DNA of 64,000 nucleotides from Teratosphaeria epicoccoides. Taxonomy: Eukaryota > Ascomycota > Dothideomycetes > Mycosphaerellales > Teratosphaeriaceae. Position 1 is the stretch's first letter. Each line of letters opens with the position of its first letter. Position numbers and translations under genes: made by a program. Location: the NCBI GenBank assembly GCA_021401465.1, contig JADDMT010000123.1, forward strand, positions 16,942 to 80,941, given 5' to 3'. Shown here piece by piece: positions 53,948-63,999 of the stretch. The notes beneath the pieces are model-generated. The model saw only the letters and a list, made by a program, of their open reading frames with translations. It searched no databases and was not told where the DNA came from.

Positions 53948-56032
53948 ATGAAGTCCTACAGTTCCCTCACCTCGCTGCTTTCAGCTGTGCCTGCCATTCT
54001 GGCGCAATCGTGGAGTCACACGCCTGAATCCAGCGGTCACCATTCGGGTCCTTGGTCTGATTCGTGGAGCGCTACATCGAGCTCGGCAGGAAAGCCTGTC
54101 ACGAGTGCCGCTCATAGCGATGACCAGACGTGCTCCCCGCTCACGACTGCAGATGTTGAGTCCCGTGGCAACAGCTCACTTTTCACTCGATGGAGACCGG
54201 TGAGCCACTTTTTGGCGCCGGCAGGGTGGATGAACGACCCATGTGCGCCGATGTATGATCCGACGAGGGATGAGTACCACTTGTTCTATCAGTGGCATCC
54301 GCAGCACATCAACTGGGGTAACATTAGTTGGGGCTATGCGACAAGTAAGGATATGGTGACTTGGACTGATTATGTAGGTTGGATCATTTCGAGGAAGAGA
54401 ACGATGGCTGACTCGTCACAGAGAGGATGGAGAGATTCAGAAGCGCTCGCTCTTGGTCCGACAGGCGAGGGCAATTACAATGGGCTGGGCATTTTCAGCG
54501 GATCTGGTCAGCCTGTGAACCTCAAGGGCGAAGTCGACGGGACCCTGCTTCTCTTCTACACATCCGTAAGCTACCTGCCGACAAGCTATTCGCTCTACTA
54601 TCATCCATATACCGAGACACAAAGTCTGGCCATGAGCACGGACGGCGGCAAGACCTGGAAGCAATACGCCGGAAACCCAGTCATCAACGCCACGACCGAA
54701 ACTGCACCGATGTACTGGAACGTCACCGGCTTCCGTGACCCCTTCTTCCACTGCATTCCCGAACTCGACGCCCTGCTCGGCGTGAGCGAACCGCACTACT
54801 ACGCCGTCTTCGGCTCTGGTATAAAAGGTGTCGGCCCCCGCATGCCGCTCTGGAAAGCGCCCGCCAGCGACTTGACCAAATGGTCTTTCCTCGGCGCTCT
54901 CTGGGAGCCCGCTGACAACACCACGCTCGGCCCCCTCCTCTCAACCGGCACCTACGGCTTTAACTTCGAAGTCTCCGGCTTCTTCACCCTGCCAGACCGC
55001 AAAGGCAAACCGCATTACTTTGTCAACATGGGTTCCGAAGGCGGCAGCGTGAGTTTCCACGAATCCAGCCACTGGGCCCTCTGGAACGAAGGCACAGTCT
55101 CCAAGCGCGAGAACGGCAGCGTGCAGTTCACGCCTATAGCCGGTGGCGCAGGCGATTGGGGTCTGAGCTACGCCCTGACCAGCTTCAACGACACCAAGAA
55201 CAATCGTCGTGTCCAGTGGGCCTGGGCGCCCGAGGACTTGGTCGGCGACAAAGGCATCTTCAGCGCCTCCCAGCAAGGCTTCCAAGGCGCCCTCGCCCTT
55301 CCGCGCGAACTCTTCGTACACGAAGTCGACAACGTAGTCGACACCAACGACAAGCTCGCAGCCAGCAAATCAGCCGTCCTGAAAGGCAGCACAGCACGAA
55401 CCCTCGGAATCCGCCCCCTGCACGACGTCGTGGAGGGCATCCTCGCCAAATCCACCCGTCAGAGCTACGGCCCAGGCACCTACACCACGTCCCAGACCCT
55501 CTCGCCCTCGGGCTCCTCGCAACAATGGCTCACAGCCATCGTGAAGGCCTCCAGCGGCGTTTACGGGTTCAAGATCGCAAGCTCGCCGGACGACAGAGAA
55601 TACACGATCATTTGCTACCATCCTCATGATAACACCGTACTCGTAGATCGCACGCACAGCAGCGGCAGCAAGCTCGTGGGGTTCAACAACGCCACCGTGA
55701 CAGGCCACTTCACTCCCTACACGATCAAAGGCAACAGCAGCACGGCGACAGAAGTCGAGAAAGTGCGCTGGGATATTTTCATCGATGGCTCGCTGCTCGA
55801 GATCTTCATCAACGATCGCTTTGCTTTGACTACGCGCATCTATCCGAGTCAAAAATGCAGTACCGGTTTCGGCGTCTACGTCGAGGCAGGCGGGAAAGTG
55901 GAGTTCGAAGGCATTGCGTCCTGGATGGGGAGTTTGAATGTGTGGCCGGAGCGACCGCGGGATAGCAGTTCGCCGCTGTTGTGGGACTCGCCGGAGCAGA
56001 CGAATGATTATAAGTGGTGGAGCGGTAATTAG
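53948..56032 (+). CDS. Secreted glycoside hydrolase family 32 fructosidase/fructosyltransferase
   Basis: The ATG at 53948 begins a signal peptide (MKSYSSLTSLLSAVPAILA, then QS). The GH32 beta-propeller follows a Ser-rich spacer: AGWMNDPCAPMYD with the nucleophile Asp (residue 97), HLFYQWHPQHINWGNISWG, GFRDPFF with the RDP stabiliser Asp, and FNFEVSGFF where the acid/base Glu is expected. A C-terminal beta-sandwich runs to the end (DGSLLEIFINDRFALTTRIYPS). The WMNDPCAP form, rather than WMNDPNG, is typical of fungal fructosyltransferase-like and intracellular/extracellular beta-fructofuranosidases of the FopA type. A 48 bp segment, 54374-54421 (GTAGGT...TCACAG, GCTGAC branch), has no stop and length 3n, but looks like an intron: removing it joins TWTDY to RGWRDSEALALG (678 residues; 694 if kept). 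Expected to cleave or transfer fructose from sucrose or inulin outside the cell. Confidence 0.92.
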   Translation: MKSYSSLTSLLSAVPAILAQSWSHTPESSGHHSGPWSDSWSATSSSAGKPVTSAAHSDDQTCSPLTTADVESRGNSSLFTRWRPVSHFLAPAGWMNDPCAPMYDPTRDEYHLFYQWHPQHINWGNISWGYATSKDMVTWTDYVGWIISRKRTMADSSQRGWRDSEALALGPTGEGNYNGLGIFSGSGQPVNLKGEVDGTLLLFYTSVSYLPTSYSLYYHPYTETQSLAMSTDGGKTWKQYAGNPVINATTETAPMYWNVTGFRDPFFHCIPELDALLGVSEPHYYAVFGSGIKGVGPRMPLWKAPASDLTKWSFLGALWEPADNTTLGPLLSTGTYGFNFEVSGFFTLPDRKGKPHYFVNMGSEGGSVSFHESSHWALWNEGTVSKRENGSVQFTPIAGGAGDWGLSYALTSFNDTKNNRRVQWAWAPEDLVGDKGIFSASQQGFQGALALPRELFVHEVDNVVDTNDKLAASKSAVLKGSTARTLGIRPLHDVVEGILAKSTRQSYGPGTYTTSQTLSPSGSSQQWLTAIVKASSGVYGFKIASSPDDREYTIICYHPHDNTVLVDRTHSSGSKLVGFNNATVTGHFTPYTIKGNSSTATEVEKVRWDIFIDGSLLEIFINDRFALTTRIYPSQKCSTGFGVYVEAGGKVEFEGIASWMGSLNVWPERPRDSSSPLLWDSPEQTNDYKWWSGN

Positions 56033-56334
56033 GGACGGGGTCGTTTTGTGCAGATGCGTGTGGTGTGCGTGGGGAGGCAACGTCATGGAACGATGCAATA
56101 CGACAGAGGCGTATTGAGCATCGTTTGTTGTATCTATCCATGGACGGTGCATTTCAAGCTGACGATCGTGGACTAATACAGGGCTGGACTTAGCTGTATT
56201 GCCCGTCTTGTCTGGTTGGGTATCTCACAATATGTACCAGCTCCACATCAATCCTGGCATAGATCGGCTATAGTGTGCTCTTGGTCCCACCATCCAGCCG
56301 CGCTGTGTGCGTTTAGCGTATTCAGGTCGAGACT
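56033..56334. terminator. Convergent 3' region between GH32 and the helical-protein gene
   Basis: 302 bp between two convergent stops; both transcripts must terminate here. No gene seen. Confidence 0.4.
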
Positions 56335-58782
56335 TTAGACTTCTCCATGAGGATATATGCCCGCGGACTCATCACTCATGTCGGCGTCAACAGCTGTTCG
56401 CCATCGTGCCTGCTCAATCGTATCACCCTCGACTTCTCTCGGCGTGACCATGGGCTCGAAATCGCCTGCGCGATCTCCTCGCAGCATCTCTCTGCTCGAT
56501 GTCTGGTCCTTTAACGGTCCAGTCATAGCATTGTTTTCCACCATCTCATGAAGCCGCTGCTGCTGCTTCTTCCGCAACGCTTTCGAAGTCTTGATAGCCC
56601 ACCGAGTGTAACGCATATATCGCCACATCGTAGCCATTTGAGTGCCTTGATCTAGCCTTGTGACACCTCTCCCTCCCCCACCAGGCAGACTGGGATCATT
56701 CAAATCGAGTTTCTGACTCCAGACCTCAAATGCCAAGCGGTCAAGCGTCGCCGCCACTTCCGCGCCCTCTAGCCGATGAACGAGCGAAAGGACGTATCGC
56801 AGCTGCGGCAGCGGCACCTTCTTTCTTTCTTTCAGATATCGGAGCACTCCAGCTTTGACGAGCGCACGACTCATCAGCGGAGTGAGGGGAGCGCCACGGT
56901 CTTGCAGAAAGCGATAAGTTTCCCAGACCCGCGCAAAAGCGGTTCGAATGGATCCTTCCTGACTTGCATAGGCAAAAGCGACAAGATGCGCCATGTCAAT
57001 GGCTTCAGGCGACAGCGTCAATTTGCGCCTCTGCCTGTCATTGATCGGCACGTCTGAATGGCCATTTCTTCGTGCTAGGATGTCGAAGACGAACGATGGA
57101 TACCCAGCTCCTTTCTCAATGAGCCTCAACGGTAGATCGATGCACTGAAACATCGAGAGGGACGGCATATTCTTAAAGACGTAGAACGCGCGAGTCAGTT
57201 CCTCAGCGTCAGCAGACGGGCGCATGAAATAGCTGATGCGGTGCATGGCTATGCTCTCTGGAATGCCAAGGTCAGGATGCAGACTGATATGCCTGAAGAG
57301 TTCGTAAAGTTCTTCAGAGGTCCGAGTCATCTGGATGATCTCAAACATATCGGACATCAATGCTGTGTAGCTGATATTGTGGTTCGCGAGTAGGGCTAGC
57401 AGGTCGACTAGTGGTTGGCAAGGGGGTGACCCCGTCCCGGCTACGGGTGGAGTGGTTGGGAGTTCCTCCTCAGCTCCTGCAAATCCCTCCCATTTTTGCT
57501 CCACTTTTGCCTGTTCTGCTTCTGACTCGACTAAGCAGGACACTCTTCTGGGCTCCGGATGCGCAGCCTGAAACTCTTCCCACAGCTGTCTTGGATCTGT
57601 GCGATGTTTTCCTGGACATGAAGCAGGAAATGTCATGACTTTCCATGAGCCTTGCAACAGGAATTGTGCTTTCACAGGCTTCATATGCATGTAACGAGAC
57701 AGCCAGAATCGACAGAGCACCTGAGCCATCTCCTTCTCGTTCATTCGCTTAAAGTGGTCTACAAGCTGCGTAGGTTCCATCGACTCGGCAAGAGGAATAT
57801 AGAACATCTTCCAGATCTTGCCGGTTCGTGGAAGCTGTTTAAAGCGGTCACTCGCGTCCAGAGCGGTCAGCAAAAAGCGTACAGCTGCGGCTGGAATAAT
57901 CTGCCCTGATGCTCCTTTCGACCCCTGTAATAAATCGCGGATGGCTGCCATGGTCCAAGACTTGATGCTCATGGTATCAAACATGACTACCAGGGCGGCG
58001 ATCACGGTGCGGTCATTGTCTTCGGCCCCTCGATAGGTTAGCAGCCGCAGAAAAGGCGCAATCTGCTCATCAGGCACCGTGCGCAATTTGACTTTGTCGA
58101 GCAAGAGCCGGCATAGCGCTCGAAATGCCTTGGGGTCTAAGAGATGGCCTCGTGGCTCTATGTACTGCCGCAAGGTCCGAAGGTTCTCGGCTCTGGGCTC
58201 GTCCTGTGTGCTCTGCAGGTAATCCAATATCGGCTCGAGATGTGCCAGATCGATGCGCCCAAGGCGGTGTAGCGGCTCAAGTAGTCGCTCAAAATTCGAT
58301 CTGCTCCTATCTACCAGGTCAGAAGCTCGGAGCGTGCGGTCGGGGACGACGTGAGCCCGTTTCTGCCGCTGAGTCCAGGGCAACAGCTCCGTCAACCATT
58401 TGTCCTTGGCAGCTGCAGGTAATGGCGGGGGCGGATGGCCTGACATGATAGTTGGCGGCTGCCAATTCCAGCTCGTCTCCCAGTCTACGGGGGGCCTCGC
58501 ATTGAGTCCAAACAGCGCTCCCAGATCAGGCGGACCAGCTGCACCGGCGTTCGTCACCACCCCCATTCTCCTCCTTGCCAGTCGCCGACGCGCCTCCAAC
58601 GGTCCTGGCACATTACTGCCATATCTGCGGCCGTCTTTACTCGCATGCTGTCGATGTCCATGGGCATGCGAGGGTCGGAGGAAGCGATTGAAGGCATCGC
58701 TGAGGATGTCATCGATGGTCCACAGACAGTCGCTTGTGATGTGTATAGACAGAGCAGGGGCTCTTGATACGCGGCATGGCAT
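56335..58782 (-). CDS. Large helical protein of unknown function, probably mitochondrial
   Basis: One uninterrupted frame of 815 codons, too long to be chance. The first ~75 residues are rich in Arg and His with few acids (RFLRPSHAHGHRQHASKDGRR; LEARRRLARRRMG), consistent with a mitochondrial presequence. The remainder is a chain of amphipathic helices with hydrophobic/Arg pairs spaced about 35 residues apart (FRALCRLLLDKVKLRTVPDE; ELTRAFYVFKNMPSLSM; VWETYRFLQDRGAPLTPLM), resembling the pentatricopeptide-type helical repeats of fungal mitochondrial RNA-binding factors, but no PPR signature is strong enough to name it. It shares a 149 bp divergent promoter with mitochondrial ribosomal protein uS2m, which supports a mitochondrial gene-expression role by context only. 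Confidence 0.75.
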   Translation of the reverse strand: MPCRVSRAPALSIHITSDCLWTIDDILSDAFNRFLRPSHAHGHRQHASKDGRRYGSNVPGPLEARRRLARRRMGVVTNAGAAGPPDLGALFGLNARPPVDWETSWNWQPPTIMSGHPPPPLPAAAKDKWLTELLPWTQRQKRAHVVPDRTLRASDLVDRSRSNFERLLEPLHRLGRIDLAHLEPILDYLQSTQDEPRAENLRTLRQYIEPRGHLLDPKAFRALCRLLLDKVKLRTVPDEQIAPFLRLLTYRGAEDNDRTVIAALVVMFDTMSIKSWTMAAIRDLLQGSKGASGQIIPAAAVRFLLTALDASDRFKQLPRTGKIWKMFYIPLAESMEPTQLVDHFKRMNEKEMAQVLCRFWLSRYMHMKPVKAQFLLQGSWKVMTFPASCPGKHRTDPRQLWEEFQAAHPEPRRVSCLVESEAEQAKVEQKWEGFAGAEEELPTTPPVAGTGSPPCQPLVDLLALLANHNISYTALMSDMFEIIQMTRTSEELYELFRHISLHPDLGIPESIAMHRISYFMRPSADAEELTRAFYVFKNMPSLSMFQCIDLPLRLIEKGAGYPSFVFDILARRNGHSDVPINDRQRRKLTLSPEAIDMAHLVAFAYASQEGSIRTAFARVWETYRFLQDRGAPLTPLMSRALVKAGVLRYLKERKKVPLPQLRYVLSLVHRLEGAEVAATLDRLAFEVWSQKLDLNDPSLPGGGGRGVTRLDQGTQMATMWRYMRYTRWAIKTSKALRKKQQQRLHEMVENNAMTGPLKDQTSSREMLRGDRAGDFEPMVTPREVEGDTIEQARWRTAVDADMSDESAGIYPHGEV

Positions 58783-58931
58783 TACATGTGCGCATCGAGG
58801 GGAGTGGAGAGGTCAATGGGAGAGCAAGCTCGAACTCAAGCTTGCCTCGCTCTCTCCCGCGGGCAAGCCAAGACTTTGGAGATGGGAGTTGCGATGCGAC
58901 AGAAACGAAATCTTCTACATTGTCCCGCATC
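58783..58931. promoter_or_regulatory. Compact divergent promoter of the helical-protein and MRP4 genes
   Basis: Only 149 bp separate the two start codons, so both transcripts start within or very near this segment. It includes GAACTCAAGCTTGCC and similar patches but no assignable site. Confidence 0.6.
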
Positions 58932-60470
58932 ATGATAATAAGAACGTTGCTACTTCGGCATGGTGTGTAATACTTCTGCACTGTCCAGCGGTCACCACTG
59001 ATATGATGAATAGGCCGGATAGCCCTCCCTCGATCCTGTCCTCCCCTCCGCCCCCTCATCCGCCACCGCCGCCACCAGACGACGCAGACAATCGAAGCAT
59101 ACAACAATCCCTACGAAGACCAGCAATACATCGAAGGCGGCGTCAATGGCTCCAAATCCGAAGCCATCAACTCCCTCGCCACGCGCAACGATCCGACCAG
59201 CCCCGAGGAATCAGCACGGGTCAAGGCCGACTGGGAGTTCTATCAGCACCAGAGACGAGTGACTGCCAATGTCGGCGCAGTACAGGCTCCGCATTACAGA
59301 CCGCGCGATCTCCTGTTGGACCCGCCCAGGCCCAAAGACATCACGCTCGAGCTGTTGATGGCCAGCCAGTCCCATATCGGCCACGCGACATCGTTGTGGC
59401 ATCCCGCCAATGCCAAGTACATCTTTGGTGTGAGAGGCACCCACGATCCGATTCATATCATCTCGCTAGATGTCACGGCTGCACATCTGCGACGAGCATG
59501 TAGGATTGTGAAGGGCGTTACAGAACGGGGCGGGTTGGTGCTGTTTGTCGGAAGCAGGAGTGGACAAGCCAGGACGGTCGTCAGAGCAGCACAAATGGCT
59601 GGCGGCTGCCACCTCTTCGACAAATGGATACCAGGCAGCATCACCAACGGCCAACAGATCCTCGGCAAATGCGGGAAGAAAGTCGTCGACGAGTTCGACG
59701 AAGAAGTCGAAGGCTTCGAAGAGCAACTACTCGACAAAGCAGCCCTCAAGCCAGACCTAGTCGTCTGCCTTAACCCGGTAGAAAACTACGTCCTCCTTCA
59801 CGAATGCGGACTGAACCGCATCCCCACAATCGGCATAGTCGACACCGACGCCAACCCAACCTGGGTCACCTACCCCATCCCCGCCAACGACGACTCCCTC
59901 CGCTCCGTCCAAGTCATCGCCGGCGTACTGGGCCGAGCAGGCGAAGAAGGCCAGAAGATGCGGAAAGATAAAGCGGAAAGTGGCATAGTGGACTATAGAC
60001 AAGATCACGGACTCCGGCCGCCGTCGGAACAGGACGAGCAGAAGAGGCTGCAGAGGGAGAAGGAGCAGAGTTTACTTGCGGCTGTAGACTCGTTCAATGT
60101 GGAAGAGCAGTTCATGGACGATATCGAAGAGGACATCGCGACTCAACCCCCTCCGGCTGCGACTCGTGCGTCGCCCCATCAGCTGCTCGAGGCTCTTGCC
60201 GCGAATGAGACGGGCGAGGGCGAGGCGGACTCGAGTCTGGTGACTGAGGAGCAGAGTCAAGCATACGATGAGGGGTTCCAGCCGTACGAGGTCGATCAGA
60301 GGCTGGAGGGTGCGGCAGGTGGAGGAGCTGAACCGGCAGGTTTGGAGGAACGCATTGGCAGGATCGAGTACCAGCCCAGTACCGGTGGAGGGCAGGACGC
60401 GGCGACGACGCCGGATGAGTGGGGTCACAGAGCGCAGAGCGACGATGGGTCAGGCAAGAAGGAGGAGTGA
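58932..60470 (+). CDS. MRP4: Mitochondrial small-subunit ribosomal protein uS2m
   Basis: A tiny first exon, 58932-58962 (MIIRTLLLRH plus one base), and a main exon, 59014-60470, give 495 residues. The 51 bp intron (GTGTGT...GAATAG) restores a presequence rich in Arg and Leu (MIIRTLLLRHGRIALPRS) that continues into TIEAYNNPYE. The core is bacterial-type S2: DITLELLMASQSHIGHATSLW, AKYIFGVRGTHDPIHIISLD, GGLVLFVGSRSG, RWIPGS-type WIPGSITN and the conserved PDLVVCLNPVENYVLLHE and IPTIGIVDTDANPTWVTYPIPANDD. The ~150-residue C-terminal extension is Glu/Gln-rich and is a fungal mitochondrial addition. It belongs to the small subunit of the mitoribosome. The first exon was found by matching phase and targeting character. 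Confidence 0.92.
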
Positions 60471-61065
60471 GAGGCGACCCGAAGCAGGATTTTATTTTGT
60501 ATACTCTCGTGATAGCGTACTGTCCGTACATGGTCGCCGCGGTCTTGCATCACCCACACCACGCAGACGACACACCTCGCACAGGCACACGCGCGCAGAT
60601 CTTGCTCCAAAATCTCACAGCACCCCATTCCTCGTCCGTGTGCGCTCATGACTGTCCTGTGCGAGCCACCCGATACCCTCTCCCACCAAATGCTCCGCTG
60701 TAGATGTAGACGTCGACACGCTCATGCTCGGATCAATATGCAGCGCAGCTCATTACGATTATAATCTTCTCTCCCGTCCGTCCTCCGTCATTGCCCGCGT
60801 CAGTGCAAAATCTGCCTCTTGCCTCGCCTCGATCTAGACGCGAGCACCAGCCGCGAATCGCTGCGAGGACGCTGCAGAAGTGGCGCCTGCCTCGTCTAGA
60901 CCGTGTGCAGGCGGGGGGCGGGCGGTGGTGTGCCGTGCGCCGAATGGTCTCGGCACGGAGTGGTCAAGGACATGCCCGTGAATCCCCCCGCCCCCTCGAA
61001 GAGCCCCGAGCCATGCTAGGCGTCTCCTGGGTGACGCTTTGCTGAAATTCACTTATTTATGCCTG
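60471..61065. other. intergenic 3' region between convergent genes
   Basis: 595 bp between MRP4 and the metallo-beta-lactamase-like gene. It is GC-rich with G/C-rich patches near 60905-60995; no supported gene. Confidence 0.45.
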
Positions 61066-61719
61066 TCACCTCTCGATCCTCATCACCTCACCCACAGCCA
61101 TGCATCTGACCACACACCCTGTATCCTTGGCACCCACCTCGCCCTCTTCCAGCATCGCCTGCACTGCTTTGGCGGAATACTGCCTGCTCTTGATCCAGCT
61201 CACCGAGATGCCTCCGTTGTCCTTCTTCTCATCGTGGGCGCTGATCCAGTGTTTCGGGCGGATTGCCTTGGCCAGCTCGATGCCTTTCGGAGCTCCATTC
61301 GCCACACGTCCACCCAGGAACCACGGATTCTGTTCGGTGTTGAGACTGTGGAACAGCATGGTGATAGGTTGAGGATTCGCACACATGTTGTTGTGTGTCA
61401 GGTGGGCAGAGGTGGTTGGGTATAGATGATGATCGAGGTAAGGTCGGAGAGCGGAGAGGGAGATTCCGTGGGGAGTGTAGATGATGCTCAGTGCCTTTTC
61501 TTTGTGCGAATGCGTGCGTGGCGCGACGGACTTGGTGGACTTGATACTGAGCTTGCTGTCGCTGCGAGAACGGGTGTGAGGCGGAGCACTCGATGAGGAG
61601 AAGGTCGGAATCGGTGGTGGTGCCGGGAGGTGGTGCTGGCGTCCAGAGGCGTCTGTCCATATCGGCTCTGGGGAGCTGCATCCGCGTGATCGGTGACCGC
61701 ACGATGTTGTTGGTCGTCG

Positions 61720-61751
<32 letters not shown>

Positions 61752-62487
61752 GCGAGTCGAGTTTGGACTTTGGCCTTCCGAGTGACCATGTCGACTTGGA
61801 CTTGCGGAGCTCGTTCGGCTGCTCGGCATCGCCGTCCGGGTGTATGGCGGCAGCGGTGGACTTTGCTGTGGTCGGTGGTAACAAATCTCGAGATTGAGTG
61901 GTTTCGCGAGCGATGGTTGAGAGTAATGATCCGGGAGGGCGATAGGTAATGGCTATCGCGTTGTGCAGGGCGGTGATGTCGCGCTTGGTAGGGATGTTCG
62001 CGATGGTGATTTCGCCGGCTGACGAGGTGGACGTGTAGGCGGGCAGAGGGATCTTGATCACGCCGTGCTGGCTCGCCGGGCTGTAGGACTTGATGACCTC
62101 GATGACTGCATCTTCAAAGTGCTTCCAAGACCTGATCTTCTTGGCGGCAGCTGGGGTGGCGAGTATGCGCGCAGTGGTATGTGGCGGCAGCGAACAGAGG
62201 GTTTCCCGATGACAATGGTCTGACTTGTCCTGGCTGATGATGATCAGATCGGGCGGCGCAGCGAGCTCGGCCAGGCTGGTGACGAGGGTGTCGGCGGTAT
62301 GATGTGATCTCTGGAAGTTTGGGTGCAGCGTGGATGAGCTGCCGCAGAGCCAGGGGTCGAGGAGGATGGTGTATGCACCTGGAGGAACATGGCGCGTTGG
62401 GGTTGTGTTTGTGTGGGGCGCAAACGGCGGGGTGAAGGCGAGGAGGAATGTGGTATCGTCGTTGAGCTTCCCGACCGTGACTGCCAT
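61066..62487 (-). CDS. Divergent metallo-beta-lactamase-fold protein with poly-Asp tract
   Basis: One exon; the ATG at 62487 gives 473 residues starting MAVTVGKLNDDTTFLLAF. The frame is open 40 codons further upstream without resemblance. The fold is suggested by TILLDPWLCG early, PPDLIIISQDKSDHCHRETL at the position of the usual HxHxDH loop, and IRPKHWISAHDEKKDNGG near the end, matching the fungal beta-lactamase-superfamily proteins of unknown substrate. The first two histidines of HxHxDH are replaced (SQDKSDH), so metal binding is at least altered. Between residues about 225 and 330 lies a disordered insert with ten consecutive Asp. No substrate can be named. Confidence 0.75.
61721..61750. 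repeat. Coding trinucleotide repeat (TCG/GTC)10, poly-Asp on the minus strand
   Basis: Ten perfect GAC units on the minus strand encode ten Asp inside the disordered insert of the metallo-beta-lactamase-like protein. Being in frame, length changes alter only the number of Asp residues. Confidence 0.9.
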
Positions 62488-63029
62488 GTCTGGCTTTGCG
62501 GGGCCTCGGGGGATCTGGCTCGGCAGGCGGGAGTCATCGATGGCGGCGTTGGCGGGTGGGGGACGGGGTTCCGAGGGTGGATGAGAGGGCGAATGCACAC
62601 AGGACACGGGTCATGGAGGGTTTGACATGGTGCACGTTTTGCCAATCATGAGATCTGTCATGGCGCGGCAGACGCGACCATCATCAATCAAACACCCGCT
62701 CACGTGGTCTCGAAGCTGGTCCCGGGTCCGCTCAGGATGGAATCGAGACAACAATCACTATGTCTCAACGCGGCCGAGTGCAGAAATTGCACTGTGCTCA
62801 GCGGCGACGAGATGAGCAACACGAAATTGCCGTGTGGCGAGGTCTCGTTCTCGACTGTCGGTGCACGCGTGTGTCTACAGGACTCGGACGGGTCGGAGCG
62901 GTGTCCAGGCTTCCAGTGCTCCACTGCTCATCGGGCGCCGACAATAATAGTCATCAGGCAACAACCAACACAGCAATTTGTCACGAGATGATGATTGAGC
63001 CAAGACCACCGTCGCGTCCCCGTGCAATC
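62488..63029. other. upstream region of the metallo-beta-lactamase-like gene
   Basis: Contains the promoter of the minus-strand gene. No other gene is supported. Confidence 0.4.
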
Positions 63030-63205
63030 AATCATCACGTGGGCCGAGTTGAGCATGAGATGCACACTAATCATATCCACCGTGGGTTGGCTGAGTGAGG
63101 ATGAGATGTACAACAATCATATACACAGCGGGTTGGCCGAGTTGAGCATGAAATGTACAATAATCATATGCACCGTGGGTTGGCTGAGTGAGCATGAAAT
63201 GTATG
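63030..63205. repeat. 46-47 bp minisatellite, about 3.5 copies
   Basis: Units start at about 63044, 63091, 63137 and 63184 and share TGAGCATGAGATG, the core AATCATAT and the end GGGTTGG. Units 1 and 3 (beginning CCGAGTTGAG) resemble each other more than they do units 2 and 4 (beginning CTGAGTGAG), so the array appears to have grown as a ~93 bp dimer. A degenerate unit end (ATCATCACGTGGG) precedes the first unit. Confidence 0.85.
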
Positions 63206-63791
63206 CCTGATGTATGCCTCGTCTCGTCGCTCACAGATAGATGCTGCACATGATTGGTGGTGAGCATCGTGTGCGCGGGACATGGCGGGTCCAAGCGGAG
63301 GCTGGCTCGTTCCAGCCATAGCGGGGCACGATTCCCCTCCTTCTCCAACCAAGACGCCTTCTCGTCGTGTATTTCGAGCAGAGCATCATCCTGAACTCGG
63401 CCGTGCACAGCTTCTTGCTGCGCCCCTCCCGCTCGGTGCGACCTTGTTGCTCTACCCCGAAGCTCTGGCGCCTGCTTCCGCTGGTCATCCCACCTTCGCC
63501 ACGCACAGCTGCCCGAGCCCAGGCAAGCACGCAAGCACGCAAGCAGGCATTGATTGCATCGAGCTTCCCTCCGCCAACCTTCCGTGTGCGGCTCTGTCGC
63601 TCCACCGCCACCCGACCGCTGACACCCGCCACAGCTCGCTGCTCCTCACCGCCCGCCCCTCCGCACGTGGGCCGGCCGGGCGTCGCTCGAGACTGCCAAG
63701 CGCAAAGCTCACTCCCCGCCCTCACCTGGCCTGCTGGGCGGCGGTTCGGTGCGTGGCTCGTTCATGCAGCTGGCCCCTTCCTGCTTGAGAG
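63206..63791. promoter_or_regulatory. Presumed promoter and leader of the gene at the right edge
   Basis: 586 bp between the minisatellite and the first exon of the next gene, very C/G-rich and CpG-dense from about 63600. Minus-strand frames here are shadow-like and have no domain. Confidence 0.4.
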
Positions 63792-63911
63792 ATGCCCCCG
63801 CGAGCTGGAGCTGCTCTGACCGGGTCTTTTGCTGTGTCCGATGCCAACCTCGAGGTCGTTTGTCCCTTGCACAACCAAGATGGCTCGTCGTGCCGGAAGC
63901 GATGCCTTGGC
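63792..63911 (+). CDS. First exon of a conserved fungal Cys-rich (C2H2-like) protein, partial
   Basis: The ATG at 63792 opens 40 codons ending in ANLEVVCPLHNQDGSSC and then RKRCLG, directly followed by a GTGAGT donor at 63912 in phase 0. The cysteine pattern and the RKRCLG end resemble the start of a fungal protein family in which this block leads to a helix-histidine segment after an intron, as in a zinc-binding domain; this is recalled from family knowledge and not tested. The rest, including the acceptor, lies beyond the window edge or past the poly-C run. Confidence 0.55.
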
Positions 63912-63984
63912 GTGAGTCTCCCTCTGCTGCTAACACCGCCCCCACCTCCCGCTGCTGCTCCCTCCGACCCCTCGCACAGACAGA

Positions 63985-63999
63985 CCCCCCCCCCCCCCC
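63985..63999. repeat. C15 homopolymer at the window edge
   Basis: Fifteen consecutive C just before the last base, within the presumed first intron of the edge gene. Such runs often sit at contig ends because they are hard to sequence through. Confidence 0.9.

Noticed and set aside
55370..56152. Minus-strand 260-codon frame over the GH32 3' end
   Set aside because: Antisense to conserved GH32 C-terminal domain; composition of a shadow frame.
58400..59503. Plus-strand 367-codon frame overlapping MRP4 and the helical-protein gene
   Set aside because: It is out of frame with the uS2m sequence and antisense to the 815-residue protein; the small exon at 58932 explains the MRP4 start better.
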